Shown piece by piece: positions 50,452 through 60,213 of a DNA stretch of 64,000 nucleotides. Below the pieces are notes generated by a model that saw only the letters and a program-made list of their open reading frames with translations, did not search any database and was not told where the DNA came from. The DNA lies in NCBI GenBank assembly GCA_947259725.1, contig CAMYNM010000013.1:16096-80095 (forward strand), written 5' to 3'. The position numbers were made by a program, and so were the translations under genes. The stretch comes from CALZIK01 sp945787635. GTDB taxonomy: Bacteria > Acidobacteriota > Thermoanaerobaculia > Multivoradales > JAHEKO01. Every line of letters starts with the position of its first letter. Position 1 is the first letter of the stretch.

Positions 50452-52877
50452 CCGAGGCGCCATCGGCCCGCGGCCGCGAGCCGTCCTGGCTGGACGGCGC
50501 GGAGCTCTGGGTTCCGGAGCTTCAGGCCGAGCCGTACGATATTCGAGCCATCGATCCCTCACCGTGCACTCAGGCTTGTCCCGCCGGCATCAACGTCAAG
50601 TCCTATGTCTCGTTGATCGCCGAAAGCCGCTTCGCCGAGGCCCTGGAAGTAGTCCGTGAGAGCTGTCCGCTGCCGGGCATTTGCGGCCGCATCTGCCACC
50701 ATCCGTGCGAGCCTGCCTGCAAACGCTCAGAGATCGACGAGCCGGTCGCCATTCGGGCGCTCAAGCGTTTTGTCGCCGACCTCGAGCTCGAGTTGCCGCT
50801 GCCCGAGCCGCCGCCACCGCCAGACAAGAAAGACCGGGTCGCGATCATCGGATCCGGACCCGCGGGTCTGACCGCGGCCTACGATCTGCGCCTAGCGGGA
50901 TACCCGGTGACCGTCCATGAAGCCGCGCCCGAGCCCGGAGGCATGCTCCGCTACGGCATCGCCGACTACCGACTCCCGGTCGAGGTTCTCGACCGGGAGA
51001 TCGCGGTTCTCGCCCGCGCCGGAATCGAGATTCAAACCGACCATCGCATCGGTTCGGGCACCGAGCTCGAGTCCCTCCTGGACGGCTGCTCCGCCGCCCT
51101 GTTCGCGGTCGGCGCCCAGCGAGGTCGGCGCTTGGGGCTCGAGGGCGAAGATGAGTGTTGCGAGGTCGAGGACGCCCTTTCCTTCTTGCGCCGGGTCAAT
51201 AGCGGGGACCACGAACCGGTGACGGGCCGTGTGCTCGTCATCGGAGGCGGTTCGACGGCGATAGAGGCCGCCCGCGCGGCGCTGAGGCTCGGGGCCGAAT
51301 CGGTCGAGATCGTCTACCGGCGCGCTCGGGCCGAGATGCCCGCGGACGAGGAGGAAAAGGAGATCGCCGAGGAAGAGGGCATCGGACTGCGCCTCCTCAG
51401 CGCTCCTGCGAGGCTTGTGATCCGTGATGGCGGGCTCGAGGGCCTCGAGTGTCTGAGGGTGGCACTGGGAGAGCCCGACGCCAGCGGCCGACGCCGGCCG
51501 AATCCCATTCCGGGAAGTGAGTTCGTGCTCGCTGCCGATCGGATCTTTGCCGCCATCGGCCAGGAGGCTGTGCTCGACTTTCTGCCCGAGGACGTAGCCG
51601 CTCGCGTCGCCGAGCGCGGCCTGATCCGGGTGGATCCCACGACCACGATGACCGCGCTCCACGGTGTCTTCGCAGCCGGCGACGTCGTCAGCGGTCCTTC
51701 GACCGTGATCGACGCCATCGCCGCGGGGCACCGCGCGGCAGCGGCCATGCGCCATTTTCTGGAAGACGGTCGGCCGCTGATCGAGGCGGATTCCAAGGGC
51801 CTTGCGGAGGCCGTGGAGTACGAGGTGCCAGCGGCGCCGCCGGCTCTCGCGGGGCGCCGCCGGCCGGTTCATTCGGGAATCGTCTCGGGACGCGAGTTCG
51901 ACGAGGTCGAGCTCGCCTTCACCCCGGAAGCCGCGGTGGCCGAGGCGCAGCGCTGCATGCGCTGCGGTCCCTGCAGCGAGTGCCTGATCTGCGCCGCCTC
52001 TTGCGGTCGTCGTCACATCACGCTGCGCTCTGCCGGAGTCGAACCGGGAAGGCAGTCCGAGCGGTTCGCGGCTCTGCTGCGCGCTCCGGCGCGCGTCGCG
52101 GGAAGCCTTGACAGCCGGAGTGGCCGAGCCGTAGCCCGGTTGCTGCCGGCGCACGACGTCGAGCCGGGCGCCGGGTTGGAGGTCGAGCTGGCGCCCAACC
52201 GCATTTCGATCGAGGAGGACTATTGCCGCGGCTGCTCGCGCTGCATCGAGGTCTGTGCCTTCGAGGCCATTCACCTCGTCGATCCCAAGGCGGCCGAAAC
52301 CGCCGTCAGGGTCGAGCCGGCGCTGTGCCGAGGGTGCAATCTCTGCGTTGCGGTGTGTCCGACCGACGCCGCTGTGCCCACGACGGTCGCTCCGGGTTGG
52401 TGGGGCACTCGCCTCGAGGACCTCTATCCGCCGCTGCTGGCGTTCTCGTCGGAGTCGCCGCTGGTCGTGTTCGCCTGCCAGCGCCGGGTCGAGAGCGTGC
52501 GCCAGGCCCTCGACCGGGATCGACTCGAGCCTCCCCTGGCGCACCTGGTGCCGGTGCGCTGCGCCGGCCAGCTCGACGCGGGAGCGCTGCTCGAGCTCTA
52601 TCGCCACGGCGCTGGCGGCTTCGTGGTCGCCGGCTGTTTGAGCGGAAGCTGCCGCTACGGATTCGGTCCGCAGCTCGCCGCCGAGCAGCTGCTGCGCATG
52701 CGCAAGCTACTGGCCGCTCTCGGCGCAGATCCCGATTGCGTCGCCGGGGACTGGGCGGGCGAGGGCGATACTGACCCATTCGATCTCCGGGTACTGGGGA
52801 TCGCACCGGATTCCAGCACTGCGGTGAGACGCCCTGGCCGGCCGGGGCAGGGAGACCAGGAGTCATGCGCGAGCTAG
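50448..52877 (+). CDS. GltD-like NAD(P)H flavoprotein fused to ferredoxin and MvhD-like domains
   Basis: 809 residues. Residues about 30-115 are the N-terminal Fe-S domain of GltD/NfnB-type enzymes (PCTQACPAGINVKSYV, CPLPGICGRICHHPCEPAC). Residues about 128-445 hold two nucleotide folds: VAIIGSGPAGLTAAYDL for FAD and VLVIGGGSTAIEAA for NAD(P)H, ending with GVFAAGDVVSGPSTVIDAI. A cysteine patch (CMRCGPCSECLICAASC) follows. Two [4Fe-4S] motifs come next (CRGCSRCIEVCAF and CRGCNLCVAVCPT), then a C-terminal MvhD-like domain (VVFACQRR, VRCAGQLD, VAGCLSGSCRYGFG). This would link NAD(P)H to ferredoxin and the Hdr subunits encoded next. It overlaps korC and the HdrCB gene. Confidence 0.85.
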   Translation: MTEAPSARGREPSWLDGAELWVPELQAEPYDIRAIDPSPCTQACPAGINVKSYVSLIAESRFAEALEVVRESCPLPGICGRICHHPCEPACKRSEIDEPVAIRALKRFVADLELELPLPEPPPPPDKKDRVAIIGSGPAGLTAAYDLRLAGYPVTVHEAAPEPGGMLRYGIADYRLPVEVLDREIAVLARAGIEIQTDHRIGSGTELESLLDGCSAALFAVGAQRGRRLGLEGEDECCEVEDALSFLRRVNSGDHEPVTGRVLVIGGGSTAIEAARAALRLGAESVEIVYRRARAEMPADEEEKEIAEEEGIGLRLLSAPARLVIRDGGLEGLECLRVALGEPDASGRRRPNPIPGSEFVLAADRIFAAIGQEAVLDFLPEDVAARVAERGLIRVDPTTTMTALHGVFAAGDVVSGPSTVIDAIAAGHRAAAAMRHFLEDGRPLIEADSKGLAEAVEYEVPAAPPALAGRRRPVHSGIVSGREFDEVELAFTPEAAVAEAQRCMRCGPCSECLICAASCGRRHITLRSAGVEPGRQSERFAALLRAPARVAGSLDSRSGRAVARLLPAHDVEPGAGLEVELAPNRISIEEDYCRGCSRCIEVCAFEAIHLVDPKAAETAVRVEPALCRGCNLCVAVCPTDAAVPTTVAPGWWGTRLEDLYPPLLAFSSESPLVVFACQRRVESVRQALDRDRLEPPLAHLVPVRCAGQLDAGALLELYRHGAGGFVVAGCLSGSCRYGFGPQLAAEQLLRMRKLLAALGADPDCVAGDWAGEGDTDPFDLRVLGIAPDSSTAVRRPGRPGQGDQESCAS

Positions 52878-54100
52878 CGAACTTGAGGAAAGAGACCCAT
52901 GCGGCGCTGTGCCTCGCCTGTGGCAAGTGCAGCACCATGTGTCCGCTGTCGCCGTCGGGATGGTTTTCAGCCGCCCGCATGGTGGCGATCCGCGATCCCG
53001 AGTCGGAGATCGTCCGGGAAGACGGCGGCCAGGCCCACTCGCTCGATGCCTGTCTCACGTGCGGCTCATGCGAAGTCCGGTGCCCCGAAGGCGTGCACTT
53101 CGTTGATTTCGTGCGCGGCGTGCGTGCGCTCGCTCCAGCCGGCCAGCGCCGGTCTTGCCCGCACGGCGAGATGCTGCAGTCGGCCGCCCGGGTGATGGCG
53201 GGCAAGAAAGCGCCGCAGCGCGACTTTGCCTGGCTCGAGAACGGCCAGGAAAACGACCTCGAGATCGCCGAAGAGGGCGAGGTCGCGCTTTTCGTCGGCT
53301 GCCTGCCCTTCTATGACATTCTCTTCGGTCGCGAGCTCGGCCTGGAAACGGTCGAGATCGCGCGCGCGGCGATCCGGATTCTCAACCACGTCGGCATCCG
53401 GCCGGTGCTGTTGTCCGAGGAGCGCTGCTGCGGCCACGATCTGCTCTGGAACGGAGAGCAAGAGGCTTTCGAGGCTCTGGCCGGCGCCAACGCCGCCGCC
53501 TTCGAGGCACGCGGCGTCAGACACATTGTCACCACCTGCGCCGAGTGCTGCCGGACCTGGCGTCTGGACTACCCGGAAGCGGCGCCGGACTACCAGCCCA
53601 AGATTCAGCACATGTCCGAGTTCATGGCCGAGAAGATCGAGGCCGGCGAGATCCAGTGGCGTGGCGAGGCCTTGGGCACGATGACCTTTCAGGATCCTTG
53701 CCGACTTGGGCGCCACCTGGGAGTCACCGACGCCCCCCGGCGAGTGTTGGCGAGCTTTGGAGACGGGACCGGCGAGAGCCGTTTAGTCGAAATGGGCAAG
53801 GTCGGAGTCGACGCCCAGTGCTGCGGAACGTCGGGCTTCATCCACTGCGATGCCAATTCGAAGAGGCTCCAGTCCGAGCGCCTGCGGTCCGCGGCCGCGA
53901 CCGGTGCCGACACGCTGGTGACGGCCTGCCCCAAGTGCCTTATCCACTTCCGTTGTGCCCAGAGCGAAGATCGGCGGCGGCATCGTGAGACGCCGGACCT
54001 CGGGGTCATGGACCTGACGGTTCTTGCGGCCGCGGCGCTCGACCGGCCGGCGCCCCTTGCCACCGAGACCACAACCCATCTGGAAGGAGACGCCCTATGA
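52865..54100 (+). CDS. HdrC-HdrB fusion (heterodisulfide reductase-like, CCG domain)
   Basis: 411 residues. The N-terminal part has two [4Fe-4S] motifs, Cys16-x2-Cys19-x2-Cys22-x3-Cys26 and Cys63-x2-Cys66-x2-Cys69-x3-Cys73, as in HdrC. The rest carries two CCG domains as in HdrB/HdrD: FVGCLPFYD with EERCCGHDLLWNG and later TTCAECCRTW, then FQDPCRLGRHLG with DAQCCGTSGF and TACPKC. CCG domains bind the unusual noncubane clusters that reduce disulfides. No b-haem partner is seen, so a soluble HdrABC-type complex is expected. It overlaps the flavoprotein gene by 13 bases and hdrA by 4 (ATGA). The natural disulfide or acceptor is unknown. Confidence 0.87.
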   Translation: MRELANLRKETHAALCLACGKCSTMCPLSPSGWFSAARMVAIRDPESEIVREDGGQAHSLDACLTCGSCEVRCPEGVHFVDFVRGVRALAPAGQRRSCPHGEMLQSAARVMAGKKAPQRDFAWLENGQENDLEIAEEGEVALFVGCLPFYDILFGRELGLETVEIARAAIRILNHVGIRPVLLSEERCCGHDLLWNGEQEAFEALAGANAAAFEARGVRHIVTTCAECCRTWRLDYPEAAPDYQPKIQHMSEFMAEKIEAGEIQWRGEALGTMTFQDPCRLGRHLGVTDAPRRVLASFGDGTGESRLVEMGKVGVDAQCCGTSGFIHCDANSKRLQSERLRSAAATGADTLVTACPKCLIHFRCAQSEDRRRHRETPDLGVMDLTVLAAAALDRPAPLATETTTHLEGDAL

Positions 54101-56607
54101 GCGACGAGACACTTCGCATCGGTGTGTTCGTTTGCGACTGTGGCCACAACATCGCCGCCATCGTCGACACCGAGGAGGTGGCCCGGTTTGCGGCCGAGCT
54201 GCCCGACGTCGCGACGGTGGTCCGGAATCGCTACACCTGCGCTGACCCCGGCCAGCAGGAGATCCAGAAGGCGATCGCCGAGCACCGGCTCAATCGCGTT
54301 GTGATCGCCTCCTGCACGCCCAAGATCCACGAGCCCACGTTTCGCAGCTGCGTCGCCGAGGCCGGCCTGAATCCCTATCTCATGGAGATGGCCAACATCC
54401 GCGAGCATTGCAGCTGGGTTCACATGAAAGACCGCGAGGGCGCCACCGCCAAGGCCAAGGATCTGGTGCGCGCCGCCGTCGGTCGGGCCGCCAGGCTCAA
54501 GGCGCAGGACGAGAAGACGTTTCCAGTCACCGACGCCGCCCTGGTGATCGGCGGGGGCGTCGCCGGCATTCAGGCGGCGCTGGAGTTGGCGGACGGGGGC
54601 CATCAGGTCTATCTGGTTGAAAAGGGGCCGTCCATCGGCGGGATCATGTCGGCACTCGACAAGACCTTCCCGACGATGGACTGCTCAATATGAATCCTAG
54701 GTCCTAAGATGATGGATGCCGGTCGGCATCCCCGCATAGAGCTACTGGTCAACTCCGAGGTCGATGACATCACCGGCTTCGTCGGGAACTACCGCGCCAC
54801 GGTGCGGCGCCGAGCCGAGTACGTCGACGCCGGTGAGTGCACCTCGTGCGGCGACTGCGAGGACGTCTGCCCGGTCGTGGTGCCCGACGAGTATCAACAG
54901 GGCCTGTCGTCGCGCAGGGCGATCTACCTGCCGTTTCCGCAGGCGGTTCCCTCTTCCTACTATCTCGACGCCGAGAACTGTCTCGGCTTCAACCCGATCG
55001 CCTGCGGCAAGTGCAAGGAGGTCTGCGACAAGAAGTGCATCGACTTCGACGTTCGGGACACGATTCTCGACCTCGAGGTCGGATCGGTCATCGTGGCTAC
55101 CGGAATGGAGCCCTGGGATCCCCGGCCCTATGACGAATACGGCTACACCCGCTTCGACAACGTGGTGACCGCGATGGAGTTCGAGCGACTGATCTGTGCC
55201 GGAGGGCCCAGCGAAGGAGAGCTGGTGCGTTTGTCCGATCGCCGCGTTCCCGAGCGGGTCGGCTTCATTCAGTGCGTCGGCTCGCGATCGCCCAACCGGG
55301 GTGTCCCCTACTGCTCGAACATCTGCTGCATGGCGACCATCAAGCAGACCCTCCAGATCGCCGAGCATTACCCGGATAGTCAGCAGAAGGTCTTCTACAT
55401 CGACATCCGCTCGTTCGGCAAGGGCTTCGAGGACATGTACCGGAGAAGCCGCGAGGAGGGCGTCGACTACATCAGGGGTCTCCCGGGCAGCGTCGAGCGG
55501 GATCCGCAGACGGGCGAGCTCGTTGTAGAGGTCGAGAACACCCTCAGTGGTCGGCGCGAACAGCATCGCCTCGACATGCTCGTTCTGGCCACTGCTCTGG
55601 TTCCCAGGAAGTTCTCGAGGAACGGCGATGGCAAACGCTCGATCGACGAGATCCTCAGCCTCTCGCACACCTCGGACGGTTTCGTCATGGAAGCCCATCC
55701 AAAGCTCAAGCCGGTGGATGCGCCCACCAGGGGCGTCTACTTCGCCGGCTGCGTCGAGTCGCCCAAGGACATCAAGGAAAGCGTCACCCAGGCCGGTGCC
55801 GCCGCCATGCGCGCCGGCAACCTGCTCGGAGCCGGGCAGGTTCGAATCGAGGCGATCACCGCCGAGCTGGTCGCCGATCTCTGCGCCGAGTGCAAGATCT
55901 GCGCGGCCGTATGCCCGTTCAACGCCATCGTCGAGGCCAACAAGAAAACCGGGCTGCTCCCCGACTTCATCGAGGCGGCCTGTGCCGGCTGCGGCACCTG
56001 CGCCGCCGAGTGCCCGTTCGACGCCATCGTGATGCGTCATTTCGAGGACGCGCAGATCACCGCGCAGATCGACGGCATCCTGGCCGACAACCCGATGGAG
56101 AAGATCGTCGCGTTCGCCTGCAATTGGTGCTCGTACGCCGGTGGCGACAATGCCGGCACCTCGCGCCTGCAGTACCCGCCGGCGATTCGACTGATCCGGA
56201 CCATGTGCAGCGGCCGGGTGGATCAGCGCTTCATCTGGCACGCCTTCGAGCAGGGAGCGCCGATGGTGCTGGTCTCGGGCTGCCACTTCTCCGACTGTCA
56301 CTACATCGACGCGGTGACCTGGACCCAGCGCCGGGTCGAGAAGGTCTGGACCCAGATGGAGAAGCTCGGCATTCGCCCGGAGCGCCTGCAGCTCGAGTGG
56401 ATCAGTGCGGCGGAGGGGCAGAAGTTCGCCCGGGTCATGCGGGAGCTCGATGAGATGCTCAGGAGCGTCACCGATGAAGAGGTCGCCGAGACGGTGAAGA
56501 TCCTCGGGAAAAAGAAGCTGAGTGAGCCCAAGAAAGTGCTCGGACCGGCGGCCGCGGTGAACGTTGCGAGCGACGCGGGTGCGACGGTGAGCCCGCCGCC
56601 GGCATGA
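54097..56607 (+). CDS. hdrA: HdrA-like flavoprotein with C-terminal MvhD domain; predicted selenoprotein (Sec199 at in-frame TGA)
   Basis: 836 residues if the TGA at 54691-54693 is read as selenocysteine. Before it lie an N-terminal domain (VCDCGHNI), a FAD-binding fold (LVIGGGVAGIQAALELA) and DKTFPTMDCSI. After the TGA the same frame continues ILGPKMMDAGRHPRIELL, the unbroken HdrA sequence; the TGA stands exactly where most HdrA proteins have Cys (DCSxCILxPKM). Downstream are Cys248/251/254/258, a second Cys set (303-314), two [4Fe-4S] ferredoxin motifs (CAECKICAAVCP, CAGCGTCAAECP) and an MvhD-like domain (FACNWCSYAGGDNAG). HdrA is an established selenoprotein in Methanococcales. In HdrABC complexes it bifurcates electrons at the flavin. 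Reading it as two genes would need a start with no ribosome site inside the conserved segment. Confidence 0.85.
54691..54731 (+). promoter_or_regulatory. Sec codon TGA and predicted bacterial SECIS hairpin inside hdrA
   Basis: TGA at 54691-54693 is followed after 20 bases by a perfect 7-bp stem, GGATGCC (54714-54720) with GGCATCC (54725-54731), closed by the tetraloop GGTC (54721-54724). The SelB-binding loop of the E. coli fdhF SECIS is also GGUC on a short stem, and the loop here starts 27 bases after the UGA, within the usual range for bacterial elements. The hairpin is inside the coding sequence, as bacterial SECIS must be. Confidence 0.8.
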
Positions 56608-56617
56608 GGAAACGATC

Positions 56618-56779
56618 ATGAGCGCGAACAAGACCTTCTACTGCCTGCGCTGTCAACACCGGTTCCCGGTGGCGCACGACCCGAAGCAGGTCGCCGAGCG
56701 AAGTTGTCCAAAGTGCGGCAGCAACAGCGTGCGGCTCGAAACGCCGGCGGCGGTCGCCGCCAAGCAAGAAGGAGACTGA
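56618..56779 (+). CDS. Zinc-ribbon microprotein
   Basis: 53 residues. It has two CxxC pairs (FYCLRCQHRF and SCPKCGSNSV), a classic rubredoxin/zinc-ribbon arrangement, and an Ala/Lys-rich tail. It starts 10 bases after the hdrA stop with GAGGAAACG upstream and ends 4 bases before the hemerythrin start, so it is part of the same operon. A structural zinc or a small redox/assembly role with the Hdr proteins is possible; no named family. Confidence 0.72.
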   Translation: MSANKTFYCLRCQHRFPVAHDPKQVAERSCPKCGSNSVRLETPAAVAAKQEGD

Positions 56780-56783
56780 TGCG

Positions 56784-57257
56784 ATGTCCGAAGTCATGAG
56801 CCGAACCTGGGCGCAGCAGGTGCTCGAGGAGCATCGCGAGCTGCGCAAGAAAAAGGACCGTTTGCGCGAGTACCTCCAGAAGCCACGCCCCGAGGCCGGC
56901 ACGACCGGCGCCCACACCTGGGCCGCGGAGCTGGCGCGGCAACTGGTGGCCCTCCACGACGAGCTTTTTAGGCACTTCCGCTTCGAGGACGAGGGCGGCA
57001 TGGTCGAGGAGATCAGGACCAGGCACCCGCGCGCTACCGTCGATGTCGAGCGTCTGGTCGGGGAGCACCCCGAAATGCTGCGTGATATCCGCAAGCTGAT
57101 GAACGAGGTCTTGACCTACTCCGAAGGCCGCGCGCCCGAGGATCCTTCCCTGCGGTACCGGGTCACGGCTCTGCTCAACCGGCTCGAGCGGCATGAATGC
57201 GAGGAGGACTGCATGATCCACGACCTCGAGCTCCTGGATCTGGGTCTCGGCGACTAG
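56784..57257 (+). CDS. Hemerythrin-like HHE domain protein
   Basis: 157 residues, four-helix pattern. Metal ligand candidates are His17 (EEHREL), His58 (LHDELFRHF, with His64), Glu68, His95 (EHPEML), His137 and Glu141 (RHECEED), the HHE/hemerythrin layout for a di-iron site. GGAG precedes ATG 56784. Last gene of the MarR-kor-hdr operon. Hemerythrins bind O2 or NO or store iron; here one may protect the oxygen-sensitive ferredoxin and Hdr enzymes, which is inference from position. Confidence 0.83.
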   Translation: MSEVMSRTWAQQVLEEHRELRKKKDRLREYLQKPRPEAGTTGAHTWAAELARQLVALHDELFRHFRFEDEGGMVEEIRTRHPRATVDVERLVGEHPEMLRDIRKLMNEVLTYSEGRAPEDPSLRYRVTALLNRLERHECEEDCMIHDLELLDLGLGD

Positions 57258-57460
57258 TCCTCTCGAGATTCGGCATCCCGTTTCGGCGCGCCGTGTGCTG
57301 GTGCTAGAAGGTCCTTCCTGCGTCGGTTCGGCGACGCGAGCCCGCCAGGCCGAGGGCTGCGACACGGTCGTGGCGCAGAGCCGACAGGCGGACGAGGGCA
57401 GTGGCCGGCGATTTTCCGGGTCTGCTATCTTGACGATTCAATCTTTGAAGGAAACTCGTG

Positions 57461-60213
57461 ATGAAAGATAGTTTTTCGGCCTCCAAGACCCTGACCGTCG
57501 GTGACCGGACCTACCGGGTTGCCCACTTGCCGTCGCTCGAAGCCCAGGGTTTCGACGTCTCCCGGTTGCCGTTTTCGATGCGGATCCTGCTCGAGAACCT
57601 GCTGCGCCGCGAGGACGGAGCGGCGGTTCCGGCCGGAGACATCGAGGCGGTGGCGAAGTGGGATCCCGAGGCCGAGCCCTCGGTCGAGATCGCCTTCATG
57701 CCGGCTCGGGTCCTGCTTCAGGACTTCACCGGCGTGCCTGCGGTGGTCGATCTCGCCGCCATGCGGGACGCCATGAAAGCCATGGCCGGGGACCCCAATA
57801 AGATCAACCCGCTCCAGCCGGCGGAGCTGGTGATCGACCACTCGGTGCAGGTCGACGAATACGGCACCCAGGCCGCGTTTCTGATCAACGTCGAGAAGGA
57901 GTACGAGCGCAACCGCGAACGCTATGCGTTCTTGAAGTGGGGCCAGCAGGCCTTCGACAACTTCAAGGTGGTTCCGCCCGGCACCGGGATCGTCCACCAG
58001 GTGAACCTGGAGTATCTGGGCCGGGTCGTGATGACCGGTGATGGCGAGGGGGCGTTCGCCTATCCGGATTCGCTGGTCGGGACCGACTCCCACACCACCA
58101 TGATCAACGGACTCGGCATCCTCGGCTGGGGTGTCGGCGGCATCGAGGCCGAGGCCGCGATGCTCGGCCAGCCGATCTCGATGTTGGTGCCTCAGGTCGT
58201 GGGTTTTCGGCTAGTCGGAGAGCTGGCGGCAGGCGCAACCGCGACCGACCTGGTCCTGACCGTCACCCAGATGCTCCGCGAACGTGGTGTCGTCGGAAAA
58301 TTCGTCGAGTACTTCGGGCCCGGGCTTTCGGAGCTCCCGCTGGCCGATCGCGCCACGATCGCCAACATGAGCCCGGAGTACGGGGCGACTTGCGGCATCT
58401 TTCCGGTCGATCAGAGGACTCTCGACTACATGACCTTCACCGGCCGGCCTGCCGAGCTGGTCGCGCTCACCGAGGCCTACATGAAAGAGCAGGGGCTCTT
58501 TCACACCGCGGACTCGCGCGAAGCCGAGTACTCGGACACCATGGAGCTCGATCTTTCGACCGTTCTGCCGTCGCTGGCCGGGCCCAAGCGGCCGCAGGAC
58601 CGGATCCTGCTCTCGGACGTCAAGCGCTCGTTCTTGGGCGATCTCGAGAGCCTCAAGGCGCCGAGTGGCGGCACTAAGTCACCGGCGCTTCGAACGGTCG
58701 GCACATGGGAGAGCGAGGGCGGGGTCGCGGTTGCCGAAGCCGATCCCGAGGTGACGGCGAGCGGCGTCAAATGCGAGTGGCGTGACGAGACGTTCGAGGT
58801 GCGCGACGGCTCGGTCGTGATCGCGGCGATCACTTCCTGTACCAACACCTCGAATCCGTACGTCATGGTCGGCGCGGGCCTGCTCGCCAAAAACGCCATC
58901 GAGCGAGGGCTCGCGTCACGGCCCTGGGTCAAGACCTCGCTGGCTCCGGGCTCGAAGGTGGTGACCGACTACCTCGACGAGGCCGGGCTGACCGAGTATC
59001 TCGAGAAGCTCAACTTCCATCTGGTGGGCTACGGTTGCACCACTTGCATCGGCAACTCCGGGCCGCTGCCGCCGCCGATCAAAGCGGCGATCGACGAGGG
59101 CAACCTCGTGGCCTGCTCGGTGCTCTCCGGGAACCGAAATTTCGAAGGCCGCATCGGACCCGACGTGCGGGCCAACTATCTGGCTTCACCGCCGCTGGTG
59201 GTGGCCTATGCGCTGGCCGGGCGGATCGACATCGACATGGCGACCGAGCCTCTGGGCGACGGCACCGACGGTCCGGTGTTTCTCGCGGACGTCTGGCCGA
59301 GCCCCGAGGAGGTGGACCGGGTGGTACGCGAATCTCTGCACGCCGAGATGTTCGAGAAGGAGTACGGTCAGGTGTTCTCGGGCGACGAGCGCTGGCAGGC
59401 GATGGAGATACCGACCGGCGCGACCTACGCCTGGGAGGCGGATTCGACCTACGTCAAGCTGCCGCCGTATTTCATCGACATGCCGGCGGAGCCGGCGAAG
59501 ATCGTCGATCTTTCCGGAGCCCGCTGCCTGGCGCTGGTCGGTGACTCGATCACCACCGATCACATTTCGCCCGCGGGCGCGATCAAGCGCGACTCTCCGG
59601 CCGGCAAGTACCTCCAGGAGAAGGGCGTCGCCCCGGTGGACTTCAACTCCTACGGCTCGCGGCGCGGCAACCACGAGGTCATGATGCGCGGCACCTTCGC
59701 GAACGTGCGCTTCAGAAACCAACTCGTGCCCTCGCTCGAAGGCGGTTTCACGCTGCACTTCGGCGCGGGGGGCGAAGAGACGCCGATGACGATCTTCGAC
59801 GCCTCGATGAAGTACCGGGAAGACGGCGTCCCGTCGATCGTTCTGGCCGGCAAGGAGTACGGAACCGGCTCGTCGCGCGACTGGGCCGCCAAGGGACCGA
59901 TGCTGCTCGGCGTCCGGGCGGTCGTGGCTCAGAGCTACGAGCGCATCCATCGCTCGAACCTGATCGGCATGGGAATCCTGCCGCTCGAGTTCAAGAAGGG
60001 CGAGTCGGCCGAGAGCCTGGGCCGAAGGCCTTCGAAGATGGTTTCGAGAAAGGTGTCGAGATCACCGTGGTCGCTACGAAGACGAATTCCGATGGCGGGG
60101 GAATGCCCTTCCCGTTCGGTGCCGTCGTTCGCCTCGATACGCCCCAAGAGCTCGAGTACTACCGGCACGGCGGGATCCTGCAGTATGTCTTGCGCCAGCT
60201 GCTAGCTGGCTAG
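57461..60213 (+). CDS. acnA: Aconitate hydratase, frameshifted near the 3' end
   Basis: AcnA-type aconitase (citrate to isocitrate, [4Fe-4S]). Cluster ligands are Cys460 (ITSCTNTSNP), Cys526 and Cys529 (YGCTTCIGNSG). ATG 57461 (GGAA 8 bases upstream) is preferred to GTG 57458. The 57458 frame stays normal to GESAESLG, then becomes unrelated and stops at 60205. From about 60022 the normal C-terminus (FEDGFEKGVEITVVATK ... YYRHGGILQYVLRQLL) is in the -1 frame and stops at 60211-60213. Adding one C in the run at 60021-60024 restores LGPKAFED, so a one-base deletion, real or an assembly error, is the simplest reading. It follows the hdr operon after a 200-base gap with no other gene. Confidence 0.87.

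Noticed and set aside
50892..52607. 571-residue frame on the minus strand
   Set aside because: Antisense to the GltD-like fusion, whose Cys motifs and nucleotide folds fix the coding strand.
54097..54693. A separate short FAD-binding protein followed by a second gene at 54709, or a pseudogene
   Set aside because: Both parts are in the same phase and read as one HdrA across the TGA; the stop replaces a conserved Cys and a SECIS-like hairpin follows, while no ribosome site supports a start at 54709.
54742..56631. 629-residue frame on the minus strand
   Set aside because: Antisense to hdrA, which has full family support; no recognisable domain.
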